From Kribbella pratensis (GTDB lineage Bacteria > Actinomycetota > Actinomycetes > Propionibacteriales > Kribbellaceae), in the NCBI RefSeq assembly GCF_004365355.1, contig NZ_SODP01000001.1, forward strand, positions 1,867,473 to 1,931,472: 64,000 nt of DNA, given 5' to 3'. The notes under the pieces were generated by a model. That model worked only from the letters and a program-made list of their open reading frames with translations. It was not told the origin of the DNA and did no database searches. Positions 24,774-33,721 of this stretch are shown in pieces. Position 1 is the first letter of the stretch, and every line of letters begins with the position of its first letter. A program made the translations under genes and the position numbers.

Positions 24774-26112
24774 TCTGGTCGGTTCCGGGTTCTTCGTCTG
24801 CATCCACCCCGCTGATCCGCACTTTTGTCAGCGCCGGGTCGTCGATCGCGAACGTCCGGACCGGACCCGGCGGGGTGTCGGCGGTCTCGAAGCGGACCGT
24901 CACGCGGCCGCGGCCCGAACCCCAGACCCAGCCCCGGCCGTGATCGGGGTGGGCGACGTCCTGACCGGGATGGAAGCCGACCTGGTCGCGCGGCCGCGCG
25001 GGCAGCTCGACGACCTCGATCGGATTCTCGGCATGCTCGTCATCGGTGAACAGGTCGTCCTGGATCCAGTCGGCCAGTGACGACACGCCTACGCCGAGCA
25101 ACCGGATGCCGCCGCCGACCTCACTCTCCTCGAGCAACCGGCGCGCGACCCGCGCGATCACCCGCGAGTCGTCGGTCGGTCCGGCCAGCGTCGACGAGCG
25201 GGTGTGGGTGGTGAAGTCATGCATCCGCGTCTTCACCGTGACGGTACGGCCGGAGAGCTGGGCCTTCCGGAGCCGCTCGGAGACGCGCAGGGACATCCGG
25301 TCGGCGATCGCGACCAGCAGCGAGCGGTCGATGATGTCGGTCTCGAAGGTGTCCTCGACGCTGACCGACTTGGTCTCGCGGTCGCTCACCACCGGCCGGT
25401 CGTCGGCCGCGACAGCGAGCCGGTGCAGGCTGGTGCCGTGCGCTGACCCGATCTGCCGGACCAGCTCGTCCTCGTCGAGCTGCTGCAGATCGGCGACGGT
25501 CCGCACGCCGGCCATGCTGAGCCGCTGCGCAGTCGCCGGACCTACACCCGGGATGACGGTCACCTGCATCGGCGCGAGGAAGTCCGCCTCCGTGCCGGCC
25601 GGAACGACCACCACGCCGTCCGGCTTGTCGAGGTCACTGGCGATCTTCGCGATCAGCTTCGAGGTCCCCGCTCCGACCGATGCGGTCAGGCCTCCGCTCA
25701 CCTTCCGGATCGACTCCTTCAGGTCGCGTGCGATCGCCTCGACGTCGTCGACCGTCAGCCCGCGCAGCCCGCTCGCCGCGAGGTCGATGAACGCCTCGTC
25801 GAGCGACAGCGGCTCGACGAGCGGCGACAACGCGCGCATCTCGGCCATCACCGCCCGGCTGCTCTGCCGGTACACCTCGAACCGCGGACTCAGGTACGCC
25901 GCGTGCGGGCAGCGCGATCGCGCTTCGGCGGTCGACATCGCGGACCGGACGCCGTACTTGCGGGCCTCGTACGACGCGGTGGACACCACTCCGCGGACGC
26001 CGATACCGCCGACGACCACGGGTTTGCCCCGTAGCGACGGCTTGTCCCGCTGCTCGACGGCCGCGAAGAACGCGTCCAGATCGACATGCAGCACCGACGG
26101 ATCCCCACGCAC
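24757..26112 (-). CDS. dinB: DNA polymerase IV (Y-family, DinB)
   Basis: This 451-residue Y-family translesion polymerase starts at GTG 26112. Catalytic motifs are VLHVDLDAFFAAVEQRD near residue 8, GGIGVRGVVSTASYEARKYG near 30, and PLSLDEAFIDLAASG near 95. The HhH region VTVIPGVGPATAQRLS and a little-finger domain (KSVSVEDTFETDI) follow. A C-terminal extension of about 80 residues (HPDHGRGWVWGSGRGRVTVR) resembles that of one actinobacterial DinB lineage. The long frame extending upstream past 26112 is read-through of the divergent gene. Confidence 0.94.
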   Translation of the reverse strand: MRGDPSVLHVDLDAFFAAVEQRDKPSLRGKPVVVGGIGVRGVVSTASYEARKYGVRSAMSTAEARSRCPHAAYLSPRFEVYRQSSRAVMAEMRALSPLVEPLSLDEAFIDLAASGLRGLTVDDVEAIARDLKESIRKVSGGLTASVGAGTSKLIAKIASDLDKPDGVVVVPAGTEADFLAPMQVTVIPGVGPATAQRLSMAGVRTVADLQQLDEDELVRQIGSAHGTSLHRLAVAADDRPVVSDRETKSVSVEDTFETDIIDRSLLVAIADRMSLRVSERLRKAQLSGRTVTVKTRMHDFTTHTRSSTLAGPTDDSRVIARVARRLLEESEVGGGIRLLGVGVSSLADWIQDDLFTDDEHAENPIEVVELPARPRDQVGFHPGQDVAHPDHGRGWVWGSGRGRVTVRFETADTPPGPVRTFAIDDPALTKVRISGVDADEEPGTDQNVSNE

Positions 26113-26149
26113 CTGTCCAGTGTCCCTGGTGTGACCGACAATTTCGGTT

Positions 26150-26910
26150 ATGACGTTCCCCGAGCAGTGGGACGACGGCACCGATCCGTCCACTCCCACG
26201 CACCAGGTCCACTGGTACGACGACCGTACGGCGATCATCCGCCAGGCGCTCCACACCAACTTCGAAGGCCCGTTCCTGTACCTCCTGCTCGGCGACGAAC
26301 GAGCCCTTCTCCTCGACACCGGCACCGGCCACGTGCCGCTCCGTCCGCTGGTCGAGAAGCTGGCGGGGCAGCGGCAGCTCGTCGTCGCGCACACCCACAG
26401 CCACGGCGACCACGTCGGGGGCGACGGCGAGTTCGACGAGGTTGTCGGCAAGACGGCCGACGACGTCGCGCAGTACTTCGGCTTCGCGGACTGGCCGGAC
26501 GGCGTCGTGCAGTTCGACCTCGGCGGGCGGGTGCTCGACATCGTCGCGATCCCGGGGCATCACGCGTCGCACATCGCGACGTACGACCGGAACACGCGGC
26601 TGCTGTTCAGCGGCGACTCGCTCTATCCCGGCCGGCTCTACGTCTTCGACTGGCCGCGTTCCGGGCGAGCGTCGCGCGGCTGGCGGAGTTCGTTGCTGAC
26701 GGCAATCCGGTCGACTGGATCCTGGGCGCGCACATCGAGCTGACGAACGAGCCGGGACAGGACTACGAGATGGGCGCGGCGAAGCACCCGGACGAGCACG
26801 AGCTGCAGTTGCCTCCCGACGTACTGACCGAGCTGGCGACGGTCGTCGCCGAGGCCGGGGAGGAGCCGGTGCGGATCGACCGCGATCACTTCATCGTCTA
26901 CCCGGTCTGA
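26150..26910 (+). pseudogene. Metallo-beta-lactamase-fold hydrolase gene with a one-base frameshift
   Basis: The first frame (26150 on) encodes a normal MBL-fold start: LYLLLGDERALLLDTGTGHV, the metal motif VVAHTHSHGDHVGGDGEF and VAIPGHHASHIATYDRN up to GRLYVFDW. At about 26654 the sense continues in the next frame, as AFRASVARLAEFVADG and WILGAHIELTNEPGQDYEMG to a stop at 26910. Adding one base in TGGCCGCG would restore one 253-residue protein. This is a recent inactivation or a sequencing error; the metal ligands lie before the shift. The ATG at 26150 is 38 bases from the divergent dinB start. Confidence 0.82.
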
Positions 26911-26988
26911 AGTCACCACGCGATTGAGCCGCCCATGCGGGGGCACCTTCAGGCACACTGAGCGAAGGAGCCACCACGGGAGGCGCTG

Positions 26989-28467
26989 ATGGGTGAGGAA
27001 GTCGACCGGGTGGAGTTCACCCGGGCGGACCGGACCGCGTTCCGGGGTCAGGTCCACCGCAATCTGGACGCGTTCGCGCGGATGCTGCGCGAAGCGCGGT
27101 TCGCGCCCGACCGCCCGATGACCGGGATCGAGATCGAGCTGAACCTGGTCGACGAGAACTGCGACCCGGCGTTCAAGAACACCGAGGTGCTGAGCGCGAT
27201 CGAGGACGACGCGTTCCAGACCGAGCTGGGCCAGTTCAACATCGAGATCAACGTGCCGCCCGGGCAGATCGACGGACTCGGCCTGGACACGATGGAAGCG
27301 AGCATCCGGGACAGCCTGAACGCCGCCGAGGACAAGGCTGCCCGAACCGGCTCGTCGATGGTGGTCGTCGGCATCCTGCCGACCCTGCTGACCGAGCACA
27401 TCCGCCGCGACGCCCTCAGCACGAACCCGCGGTACGCATTGCTCAACGATCAGATCTTCGCGGCCCGCGGCGAGGACGTGCAGATCTCGATCGACGGTGT
27501 CGAGCGCCTGCAGGTCACCGCCGACAGCATCGTCCCGGAGGCCGCGTGCACGTCGACGCAGTTCCACCTCCAGGTGACGCCGGAGGCCTTTCCGCGCTAC
27601 TGGAACGCCGCGCAGGCAATCTCCGGCGTACAACTCGCCGTCGGCGCGAACTCGCCGTTCCTGTTCGGCAAGGAGCTGCTGCGCGAGACCCGGATCGCAT
27701 TGTTCGAACAGGCCGCCGACACGCGCACGCACGAGCTGAAGACCCAAGGCGTCCGGCCGCGGGTCTGGTTCGGCGAACGATGGATCACGTCGATCTTCGA
27801 CCTGTTCGAGGAGAACTCGCGCTACTACCCGGCCCTGCTGCCGGTGACGTCCGACGAGGATCCGATCGAGGTCCTCGACCGCGGCGACACGCCGGCCCTT
27901 TCGGAGTTGCGGCTGCACAACGGGACGATCTATCGCTGGAACCGCCCGGTGTACGACGTTGTCCGGGAGAAGCCCCACCTGCGCGTCGAGAATCGTGTCC
28001 TGCCGGCCGGCCCGACGGTCGTCGACACGATCGCCAACGGCGCGTTCTACTTCGGTCTCGTCCGCGCGCTGGCCGACGACGAACGGCCGATCTGGTCGCA
28101 GATGTCGTTCAGCGCGGCCGAGGAGAACTTCCACAACGCCGCCCGCACCGGGATCGACGCGGAGGTGTTCTGGCCGGGCGTCGGGACGGCGCGCGCGACC
28201 GAGCTCGTGCTCAGACGCCTTCTGCCGTTGGCGGTTCGCGGTCTGGACGCCTGGGGCGTCGACGTGGCGGTCCGGGATCGGCTGCTCGGCATCATCGAGC
28301 AGCGGTGCCTCACCGGCCGCAACGGAGCGTCCTGGCAGGCCGATGAGTTCCACCGCCTGTATACAAAGGGCTCGCACGGTCGCAAGGACGCGTTGCGCGG
28401 GATGCTCCGCCGGTACCGCGACCACATGCACGCGAACCTGCCGGTGCACGAATGGCCGGTCGACTGA
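26989..28467 (+). CDS. Glutamate-cysteine ligase-like protein (GCS2 family)
   Basis: This 492-residue protein of the carboxylate-amine/glutamate-cysteine ligase superfamily shows MTGIEIELNLVDENCDPAFK near residue 45 (ATP and glutamate site), FNIEINVPPGQIDGLGLD near 83, CTSTQFHLQVTPEAFPRYW near 187 and GANSPFLFGKELLRETRIAL near 218. It is one of the GCS2-like proteins common in Actinobacteria and distinct from MshC. The exact amino acid pair joined is unknown; glutamyl-amide formation is the safest inference. The ATG at 26989 has a GGGAGG-like site upstream. Confidence 0.88.
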   Translation: MGEEVDRVEFTRADRTAFRGQVHRNLDAFARMLREARFAPDRPMTGIEIELNLVDENCDPAFKNTEVLSAIEDDAFQTELGQFNIEINVPPGQIDGLGLDTMEASIRDSLNAAEDKAARTGSSMVVVGILPTLLTEHIRRDALSTNPRYALLNDQIFAARGEDVQISIDGVERLQVTADSIVPEAACTSTQFHLQVTPEAFPRYWNAAQAISGVQLAVGANSPFLFGKELLRETRIALFEQAADTRTHELKTQGVRPRVWFGERWITSIFDLFEENSRYYPALLPVTSDEDPIEVLDRGDTPALSELRLHNGTIYRWNRPVYDVVREKPHLRVENRVLPAGPTVVDTIANGAFYFGLVRALADDERPIWSQMSFSAAEENFHNAARTGIDAEVFWPGVGTARATELVLRRLLPLAVRGLDAWGVDVAVRDRLLGIIEQRCLTGRNGASWQADEFHRLYTKGSHGRKDALRGMLRRYRDHMHANLPVHEWPVD

Positions 28468-28488
28468 ACCGGTTCGTACCCGCGATCG

Positions 28489-28698
28489 GTGCCTGACCGG
28501 GTGGTGGGGTGGGGAAGGTATTACGCAGACAACGTAGGACAGGGATCGACGGAACCCGGGTCCTTCTGGCGGAACCCGTTCGCTCTTGCCCAGGGCAACG
28601 GCGTGGGCCGGTTCAGGGACGAGTTCGATAACGACCCGGACTACAGGGGTGGCGCGTTGGGTGACAGCCCTGCAAAGGTGTGGCAACCGGAAGGTTAG
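28489..28698 (+). CDS. Small ORF in gap, unknown (low confidence)
   Basis: This possible 69-residue product begins at GTG with MPDRVVGWGRYYADNVGQGS and ends NDPDYRGGALGDSPAKVWQP. The composition (Trp, Tyr, Asp, Gly) looks protein-like, but G/C at third positions is about 77 percent by hand count, lower than in neighbours, and no clear ribosome site is seen. The rest of the 378-base gap (28699-28845) holds only the promoter and ribosome-site region of the stress protein gene. The ORF may be real or chance. Confidence 0.3.
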   Translation: MPDRVVGWGRYYADNVGQGSTEPGSFWRNPFALAQGNGVGRFRDEFDNDPDYRGGALGDSPAKVWQPEG

Positions 28699-28845
28699 GC
28701 GGGCCCGCCGCGGGTAGTACTCGGGCACCGGCAGCCCTCCGTCACCGCCGCGACACAACAGGTGCAAATGCAGCGGATGCCGACCGCGGTCGGGAGCAGT
28801 ATCGTTCGAGACGGGTCGACACACACCCGGAGGTGAGGCAGGGCG

Positions 28846-29274
28846 ATGACGACCATCGTCGTGGGTTATGTGCCGAAGGCGGAAGGCCGTGCGGCTCTTC
28901 GGCGAGCAGCGGAGGAAGCGACGCTGCGCGACGCGAAGTTGGTAGTGGTGAACTCGCACCGGGGCGGACGCGGCTTCGACAGCGACGAGGCTGCGGCGAG
29001 TGATGCCGCTTTGACGGAAGTACGGGAGCAGCTCGACTCCACCGGCGTGCCCTACGAGGTGCGGCAGCTGGTGCGTGGACTGGACCCGGCGGAGGACCTG
29101 GTGGCCGTCGCCGAGCAGGTGCACGCGGAGTTCATCGTGATCGGGCTGCGGCGCCGCTCACCGGTCGGCAAGCTCATCCTCGGCAGCAACGCACAGCGGG
29201 TGCTGCTCGATGCTCCGTGTCCGGTGCTCGCCGTCAAGGCCGAGCCTGAGTTGTCTGATGGGGAGGAGGACTGA
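28846..29274 (+). CDS. Universal stress protein (UspA family)
   Basis: This 142-residue single-domain protein starts TTIVVGYVPKAEGRAALRRA. The ATP-binding signature G-x2-G-x9-G-S/T is recognisable in RRSPVGKLILGSNAQRVLLD, and it ends in DAPCPVLAVK, so it probably belongs to the nucleotide-binding subclass. GGTGAGG lies before the ATG. It is followed after 1 base by the HhH-GPD gene, so the two are likely one operon linking stress response and DNA repair. Confidence 0.93.
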   Translation: MTTIVVGYVPKAEGRAALRRAAEEATLRDAKLVVVNSHRGGRGFDSDEAAASDAALTEVREQLDSTGVPYEVRQLVRGLDPAEDLVAVAEQVHAEFIVIGLRRRSPVGKLILGSNAQRVLLDAPCPVLAVKAEPELSDGEED

Positions 29275-29275
29275 G

Positions 29276-29896
29276 GTGACTTCGACACGCAGCAGGAAAT
29301 TGTGCCTCGCACAGCAGCCCGACGCCGACGAGATGTTGAGCAGAGATCCGTTCGCCTTACTGGTCGGCATGTTGCTGGACCAGCAGATCCCGATGGAGCG
29401 CGCGTTCGCGGGCCCGGTCGCGATCTCGAAGCGGATGATAGGACCGTTCGATCCCGCCACGGTCGCGCATTACGACCCCGACGCGTTCGTCGAGGTGGTG
29501 GCCGGTCCGCCGGCAGTGCACCGGTTCCCGACCGCGATGGCGGCGCGGATCCAGACCCTGGCCAAACACCTGGACGAGCAGTACGGCGGTAACGCTTCGG
29601 CCCTCTGGTCCGATGTCAAGTCGGGGGACGATCTGCTGGCCAGGCTGTCGGCCCTTCCGGGCTTCGGCGCGCAGAAGGCGAAGATCTTCGTCGCGTTGCT
29701 CGGGAAGCAACTCAAGGTCCGCCCGCGCGGGTGGCGCGAGGCGTCCGAGCCGTACGGCGAGGACGGCGCGTTCAAGTCCGTCGCGGATGTGATCGACGTG
29801 GCATCGCTGGTGCGGGTGCGGCAGTTCAAGCAGGAGCAGCAGGTGGTGCGGCAGCGGGTGGTCGCACGTCCGCTGCGGCAGACACGCAACGGGTGA
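29276..29896 (+). CDS. HhH-GPD-type base excision repair protein, atypical
   Basis: The product has 206 residues from GTG 29276, with GGAGGAGG just upstream inside the stress protein gene's end. It shows LLVGMLLDQQIPMERAFAGP near residue 27, characteristic of the HhH-GPD fold, and the hairpin LSALPGFGAQKAKIFVALLG near 125. Where a DNA glycosylase normally has the catalytic Asp after the hairpin (PVDxHV-like), this one has LKVRPRGWREASEP, so glycosylase activity is doubtful. The C-terminus is Arg/Gln-rich. It may bind damaged DNA without cutting. Confidence 0.82.
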   Translation: MTSTRSRKLCLAQQPDADEMLSRDPFALLVGMLLDQQIPMERAFAGPVAISKRMIGPFDPATVAHYDPDAFVEVVAGPPAVHRFPTAMAARIQTLAKHLDEQYGGNASALWSDVKSGDDLLARLSALPGFGAQKAKIFVALLGKQLKVRPRGWREASEPYGEDGAFKSVADVIDVASLVRVRQFKQEQQVVRQRVVARPLRQTRNG

Positions 29897-29963
29897 ACAC
29901 AGACGTATAACGGTTCTGTAGAAGGGCGACCGACGACGTACCCTTCGAGTACCGAGCAGATCA

Positions 29964-30002
29964 GGCCCTTGCCGGCGCGGGATTGCCCGCCCGGCAGGGG
30001 CC
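29964..30002. terminator. Strong hairpin between HhH-GPD gene and sigA
   Basis: GGCCCTTGCCGGCGCGGG pairs with CCCGCCCGGCAGGGGCC around ATTG, with one wobble and one bulged C. It lies 68 bases past the repair gene's stop and 180 bases before sigA. Termination is the simplest role. Confidence 0.7.
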
Positions 30003-30053
30003 TGAGCGCACCGTTCCGGGGGGTCGTGCGACGCGTGGCCTTGGTTCGCGGAT

Positions 30054-30059
30054 TACAAT
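30054..30059 (+). promoter_or_regulatory. Candidate -10 box for sigA
   Basis: TACAAT is the best -10 match in the sigA leader, giving a leader of about 115 bases. No convincing -35 box sits at the right distance, so this is only a candidate. Confidence 0.3.
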
Positions 30060-30181
30060 GGACTGTTGCCGCCGCCTGACCAGCGAGCAGCCACACATAG
30101 CAGTGCTCACAGACTCAGCAACACAACGAGCTTCAACAGTCGTACCGCCGTACAAACCCTGCGTCAGACGAGAGGTAATTC

Positions 30182-31501
30182 GTGTCGTCCAGCTCGTCCG
30201 AGAATCTTCCCGCCGAGCCGGCCCGGGCCGTGGCCGCCACCGCCCGCAGCACGGCTCCGAGGACCAGCGCCCGAGTGACCGATCCCGCTGCCAAGAAGGC
30301 GGCCGCGAAGAAGGCGGCGGTGAAGACCGCCAGTACCAAGGAGGACGGTATCCCCGCGAAGAAGGCCGCTGCTGCCAAGAAGGCTCCGGCGAAGAAGGCA
30401 GTGTCCGAGGCGGGTCTGGCGATCGACCCGAAGACCGGCAAGCCGCGCGCGCTCGACGAGGTGGACGAGTCCGACTTCCAGCCGGACGCGGTCAAGGGGC
30501 TGGAGAAGGAGCTCACCGAGGACCAGGGCTTCATCGTCTCCGAGGCCGACGAGACCGACGAGCCCGAGCAGCAGGTGATGGTCGCCGGTGCCACCGCCGA
30601 CCCGGTCAAGGACTACCTGAAGCAGATCGGCAAGGTCCCGCTGCTGAACGCCGAGCAGGAGGTCGAGCTCGCGAAGCGGATCGAGGCCGGCCTGTTCGCC
30701 GAGGAGCAGACCGCCGACGAGGCCGCCAAGCTCAAGGACAAGGTCCGCGACGAGTACGAGTGGATCTCCGAGGACGGCCGTCGCGCCAAGAACCACCTGC
30801 TCGAGGCCAACCTGCGCCTGGTGGTGTCGTTGGCCAAGCGCTACACCGGCCGCGGCATGCTGTTCCTGGACCTGATCCAGGAGGGCAACCTCGGTCTGAT
30901 CCGCGCGGTGGAGAAGTTCGACTACACCAAGGGCTACAAGTTCTCGACGTATGCCACCTGGTGGATCCGGCAGGCGATCACCCGCGCGATGGCCGACCAG
31001 GCCCGGACGATCCGGATCCCGGTGCACATGGTCGAGGTCATCAACAAGCTGGCCCGGGTCCAGCGCCAGATGCTGCAGGACCTCGGCCGGGAGCCCACTC
31101 CGGAGGAGCTCGCCAAGGAGCTCGACATGACCCCGGAGAAGGTCATCGAGGTGCAGAAGTACGGCCGCGAGCCGATCTCACTGCACACCCCGCTCGGTGA
31201 GGACGGCGACTCCGAGTTCGGCGACCTGATCGAGGACTCCGAGGCGATCGTGCCGGCCGAGGCGGTCTCGTTCACGCTGCTCCAGGAGCAGCTGCACGCC
31301 GTCCTCGACACGCTGTCCGAGCGCGAGGCCGGTGTGGTCTCGATGCGGTTCGGCCTCACCGACGGCCAGCCGAAGACGCTCGACGAGATCGGCAAGGTGT
31401 ACGGCGTGACCCGCGAGCGGATCCGCCAGATCGAGTCCAAGACCATGTCGAAGCTGCGGCACCCGTCGCGTTCGCAGGTCCTCCGGGACTACCTGGACTG
31501 A
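30182..31501 (+). CDS. sigA: Primary RNA polymerase sigma factor SigA (RpoD)
   Basis: This 439-residue principal sigma factor has an Ala/Lys-rich unstructured N-terminus (residues 1-75, repeated KKAAAKKAA blocks) that is usual in Actinobacteria. Region 1.2 ([20 protein letters not shown]), region 2 ([40 protein letters not shown]), region 3 ([20 protein letters not shown]) and region 4 ([20 protein letters not shown]) follow. It directs housekeeping transcription. The start is GTG 30182 with GAGAGG upstream. Its TGA overlaps the next gene's ATG by one base. Confidence 0.98.
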   Translation: MSSSSSENLPAEPARAVAATARSTAPRTSARVTDPAAKKAAAKKAAVKTASTKEDGIPAKKAAAAKKAPAKKAVSEAGLAIDPKTGKPRALDEVDESDFQPDAVKGLEKELTEDQGFIVSEADETDEPEQQVMVAGATADPVKDYLKQIGKVPLLNAEQEVELAKRIEAGLFAEEQTADEAAKLKDKVRDEYEWISEDGRRAKNHLLEANLRLVVSLAKRYTGRGMLFLDLIQEGNLGLIRAVEKFDYTKGYKFSTYATWWIRQAITRAMADQARTIRIPVHMVEVINKLARVQRQMLQDLGREPTPEELAKELDMTPEKVIEVQKYGREPISLHTPLGEDGDSEFGDLIEDSEAIVPAEAVSFTLLQEQLHAVLDTLSEREAGVVSMRFGLTDGQPKTLDEIGKVYGVTRERIRQIESKTMSKLRHPSRSQVLRDYLD

Positions 31502-31779
31502 TGACGATGGGGCAGGTGCTCGCCGGCGTGTGGACGCTGGCGATGCCTGCCCTCGGCCCGGACTCGGGCCTGCTGGCCGTCGCCGTGTTCACGGCGGCGG
31601 CCGTGCTGTTTCTCGCCGTCCAGGTCGCCGTCGCCCGCACCGCTGCCCAGCGGCCGCTCGCATCGCCGCTCCCGGCGCGGGTCAGCGCCGAGCGGGCCAA
31701 CGCCCGCCGCACCGCCTACCTCCCGCTCCGGGATCCCGACCTGGCCGGGCGGCCCCGACCACGAGCACCGGGACAGTAG
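31501..31779 (+). CDS. Small membrane-anchored protein (DUF6412-like)
   Basis: This 92-residue protein has one or two N-terminal membrane segments (WTLAMPALGPDSGLLAVAVF, TAAAVLFLAVQVAVART) and a basic, Arg/Pro-rich tail (SAERANARRTAYLPLRDPDL). It begins within the sigA stop codon and is followed by a YidC-like gene. The pair resembles the actinobacterial DUF6412-YidC arrangement, which I recall only loosely. Function is unknown; it may assist the insertase. Confidence 0.75.
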   Translation: MTMGQVLAGVWTLAMPALGPDSGLLAVAVFTAAAVLFLAVQVAVARTAAQRPLASPLPARVSAERANARRTAYLPLRDPDLAGRPRPRAPGQ

Positions 31780-31824
31780 CGCTCTTCCTCGCTACCTGTT
31801 CCTTCTCACTCGTGGAGTTCTGCT

Positions 31825-32502
31825 GTGCCTTCTTTCCTGGAGGCACCGGTCGCCGGTGCCTATCACGTGCTCACGTCCCTCGTCTCGGCCCTCCAGCCGC
31901 TCACCGGCGCGTACGCCGCGGTGATCGCGATCGTGCTCTGCACCCTCGTCGTACGTCTGTGCCTTGTCCCGTTGAGCGTGCGCGCCCAGCGCGGGCTGAA
32001 AGCTCGCGCGGCGATCATGCCGCAGTTGAAGGAGTTGACCGAACGCCATCGCGGCAACCCCGAACGCCTGCAGCGTGAGGTGGCGAAGCTGCAGTCGGAG
32101 TCCGGTACGACGCTGTTCGCCGGGTTCCTGCCGACGCTCGCGCAATTGCCGTTCTTCTGGCTGATGTACACGCTGTTCTGCCGCACGGTCGTGGCGGGGG
32201 AGTCGAACCAGTTGATCAGCGGCAGCCTGCTCGGTGCGCCACTCGGTGTTCATTGGCCGATCTTTGCCGGGACGCCGGCGTTCCTGGTCGTGGCTGCTCT
32301 GGTGGCCGTCGTCGCGTGGTTCTCGGCGCGACTGCAGGTGCGCCAACTCGACGCGTCGGCGACGACGCTGTCCCGGCGCCTTGCTCGGCTGTTGCCGTAC
32401 GGCACGATCCTGACCGTCGCGTTCGTGCCGCTCGCCGCCGGTCTGTACGTGCTGACCACCACCGCGTGGACGGTTGCCGAACGGACGATTCTCAACCGCT
32501 GA
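31825..32502 (+). CDS. YidC/Oxa1-family membrane protein insertase
   Basis: This 225-residue protein shows the Oxa1 core: a first conserved helix AVIAIVLCTLVVRLCLVPLS, the cytoplasmic hairpin RAQRGLKARAAIMPQLKELT with KLQSESGTTLFAGFLPTLAQ, then LPFFWLMYTLFCRTV and two to three more helices. The usual groove Arg is in LVVRLCLVPL. It is shorter than housekeeping YidC and lacks a large N-terminal domain, so it is probably a second, specialised insertase. The start is GTG 31825. Confidence 0.9.
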   Translation: MPSFLEAPVAGAYHVLTSLVSALQPLTGAYAAVIAIVLCTLVVRLCLVPLSVRAQRGLKARAAIMPQLKELTERHRGNPERLQREVAKLQSESGTTLFAGFLPTLAQLPFFWLMYTLFCRTVVAGESNQLISGSLLGAPLGVHWPIFAGTPAFLVVAALVAVVAWFSARLQVRQLDASATTLSRRLARLLPYGTILTVAFVPLAAGLYVLTTTAWTVAERTILNR

Positions 32503-32528
32503 CGTCCATTGCCACCCACGAACCTATT

Positions 32529-32564
32529 CTGTTACCGTCTTTATTAAAGCCGGTTGCATAACAG
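32529..32564. promoter_or_regulatory. Operator region of the ROK operon
   Basis: CTTTATTAAAG (32539-32549) is a perfect 5-1-5 palindrome, nested inside a wider dyad CTGTTA (32529-32534) and TAACAG (32559-32564). This is the most AT-rich spot in the neighbourhood and directly precedes the ROK regulator gene, so autoregulation is likely. Confidence 0.55.
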
Positions 32565-32576
32565 GGTTTGGGGCCG

Positions 32577-33701
32577 ATGGACACTGTGCGAGGCGCGAAC
32601 CAGGTCGCCTGCCTGCGCTTCCTGGCCGACGCCGACGACGCGCAGACGGTCGGCGTCATCAGCGCCGGCACCGGCCTGTCCCGCCCGACGGTGCACGCCG
32701 TCCTCGACGATCTGATCGGGGCCGGCCTCGTCGAACCGACCGAGCCGTCGACCGCGGGACCGGGCCGCCCGGCGCGAGCCTTCCGGTTCGCCCGGGAGGC
32801 CGGTCTCGTGGCCGGCGTCGACCTCGGCCCACGCGGCGTACGCGCGATCATCTGCGACCTGTCCGGCCGCCGCGTCGCCTACACCGAACTCAGGCAGGAG
32901 CCGACGACCGAGCTCATCCAGCACGCCGTACACCTCGCGGCCGACGAGACTGGGTTGGACCTCGGGCGGCTTCGTGCGGTCGGGGTCGCGCTGCCTGGTG
33001 TGATCGAACCCAACGGCTACCTCCGCGCCAGCCTCGCGCTGCCCGGGCTGGTCGGCTTGCAGACCGCGGACGTCGTCGGGCAGGACCTGGGCAAACCCGT
33101 TGCCGTAGACAACGACATCAAGCTGGCGGCACTCGCGGAGCAGCGCCTCGGCGCGGGCCGTGGGTACTCCGATGTCGTCTACCTCCAGATCGGTCAACGC
33201 CTGTCCGTGTCGATCGTCCTCAACGGGGTGATCCGCCAGGGGCGTCACCGCCTTGCCGGGGAACTCGGCGCGCAGCGCGGCATGCGCTGGACGCGGAACG
33301 CCCAACGGGGACAGCTGATCTGGGCCTCGCATCCGACCGGCGAGGAAGTGCTGACGGCGGCCGCGCAGGGCGATGCCGACGCGCAGGCCGAGATCGAGGA
33401 CTTCTGTGCGCAGATCGCCGGCCGCATCGCGACGGTGTTGCTGACCGTGGATCCCGAGGTTGTCGTCGTCCGCGGCGGCCTCGCGCAGGACAGCGGCGTA
33501 CTGCTGCGGCCGCTCGTCGCAGCGGTCGAGAACGAATTGGTTTTCCCCGAACGTCCACCGTTCGTCGCCTCGGCTCTGGGGCGCGAGGCGGTGGTGCTCG
33601 GGGCGGTCGGCAACGCATTCGACCGGTTCGGCTCTGACATCTACGGCGTCAAGGACTACCCGAGTCCATGGCACCGGATCAGCACCGCATCAATCCCCTG
33701 A
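32577..33701 (+). CDS. ROK-family transcriptional regulator
   Basis: The product has 374 residues from ATG 32577; TTG 32568 is an alternative. An N-terminal winged helix (VGVISAGTGLSRPTVHAVLD) is joined to a sugar-kinase-like domain: AGVDLGPRGVRAIICDLSGR near residue 80, VGVALPGVIEPNG near 137, VAVDNDIKLAALAEQRLGAG near 178. The usual zinc motif CxCGxxGC is absent (GELGAQRGMRWTRNAQRGQ), so it is a regulator without that site. It heads an isomerase-dehydrogenase operon and probably senses a sugar or inositol-type ligand. Confidence 0.93.
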   Translation: MDTVRGANQVACLRFLADADDAQTVGVISAGTGLSRPTVHAVLDDLIGAGLVEPTEPSTAGPGRPARAFRFAREAGLVAGVDLGPRGVRAIICDLSGRRVAYTELRQEPTTELIQHAVHLAADETGLDLGRLRAVGVALPGVIEPNGYLRASLALPGLVGLQTADVVGQDLGKPVAVDNDIKLAALAEQRLGAGRGYSDVVYLQIGQRLSVSIVLNGVIRQGRHRLAGELGAQRGMRWTRNAQRGQLIWASHPTGEEVLTAAAQGDADAQAEIEDFCAQIAGRIATVLLTVDPEVVVVRGGLAQDSGVLLRPLVAAVENELVFPERPPFVASALGREAVVLGAVGNAFDRFGSDIYGVKDYPSPWHRISTASIP

Positions 33702-33721
33702 ACACCTGAGAGGACCACCAA

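Noticed and set aside
26638..29124. Long minus-strand open frame opposite the glutamate-cysteine ligase-like gene
   Set aside because: No recognisable motifs and codon composition typical of a shadow frame.
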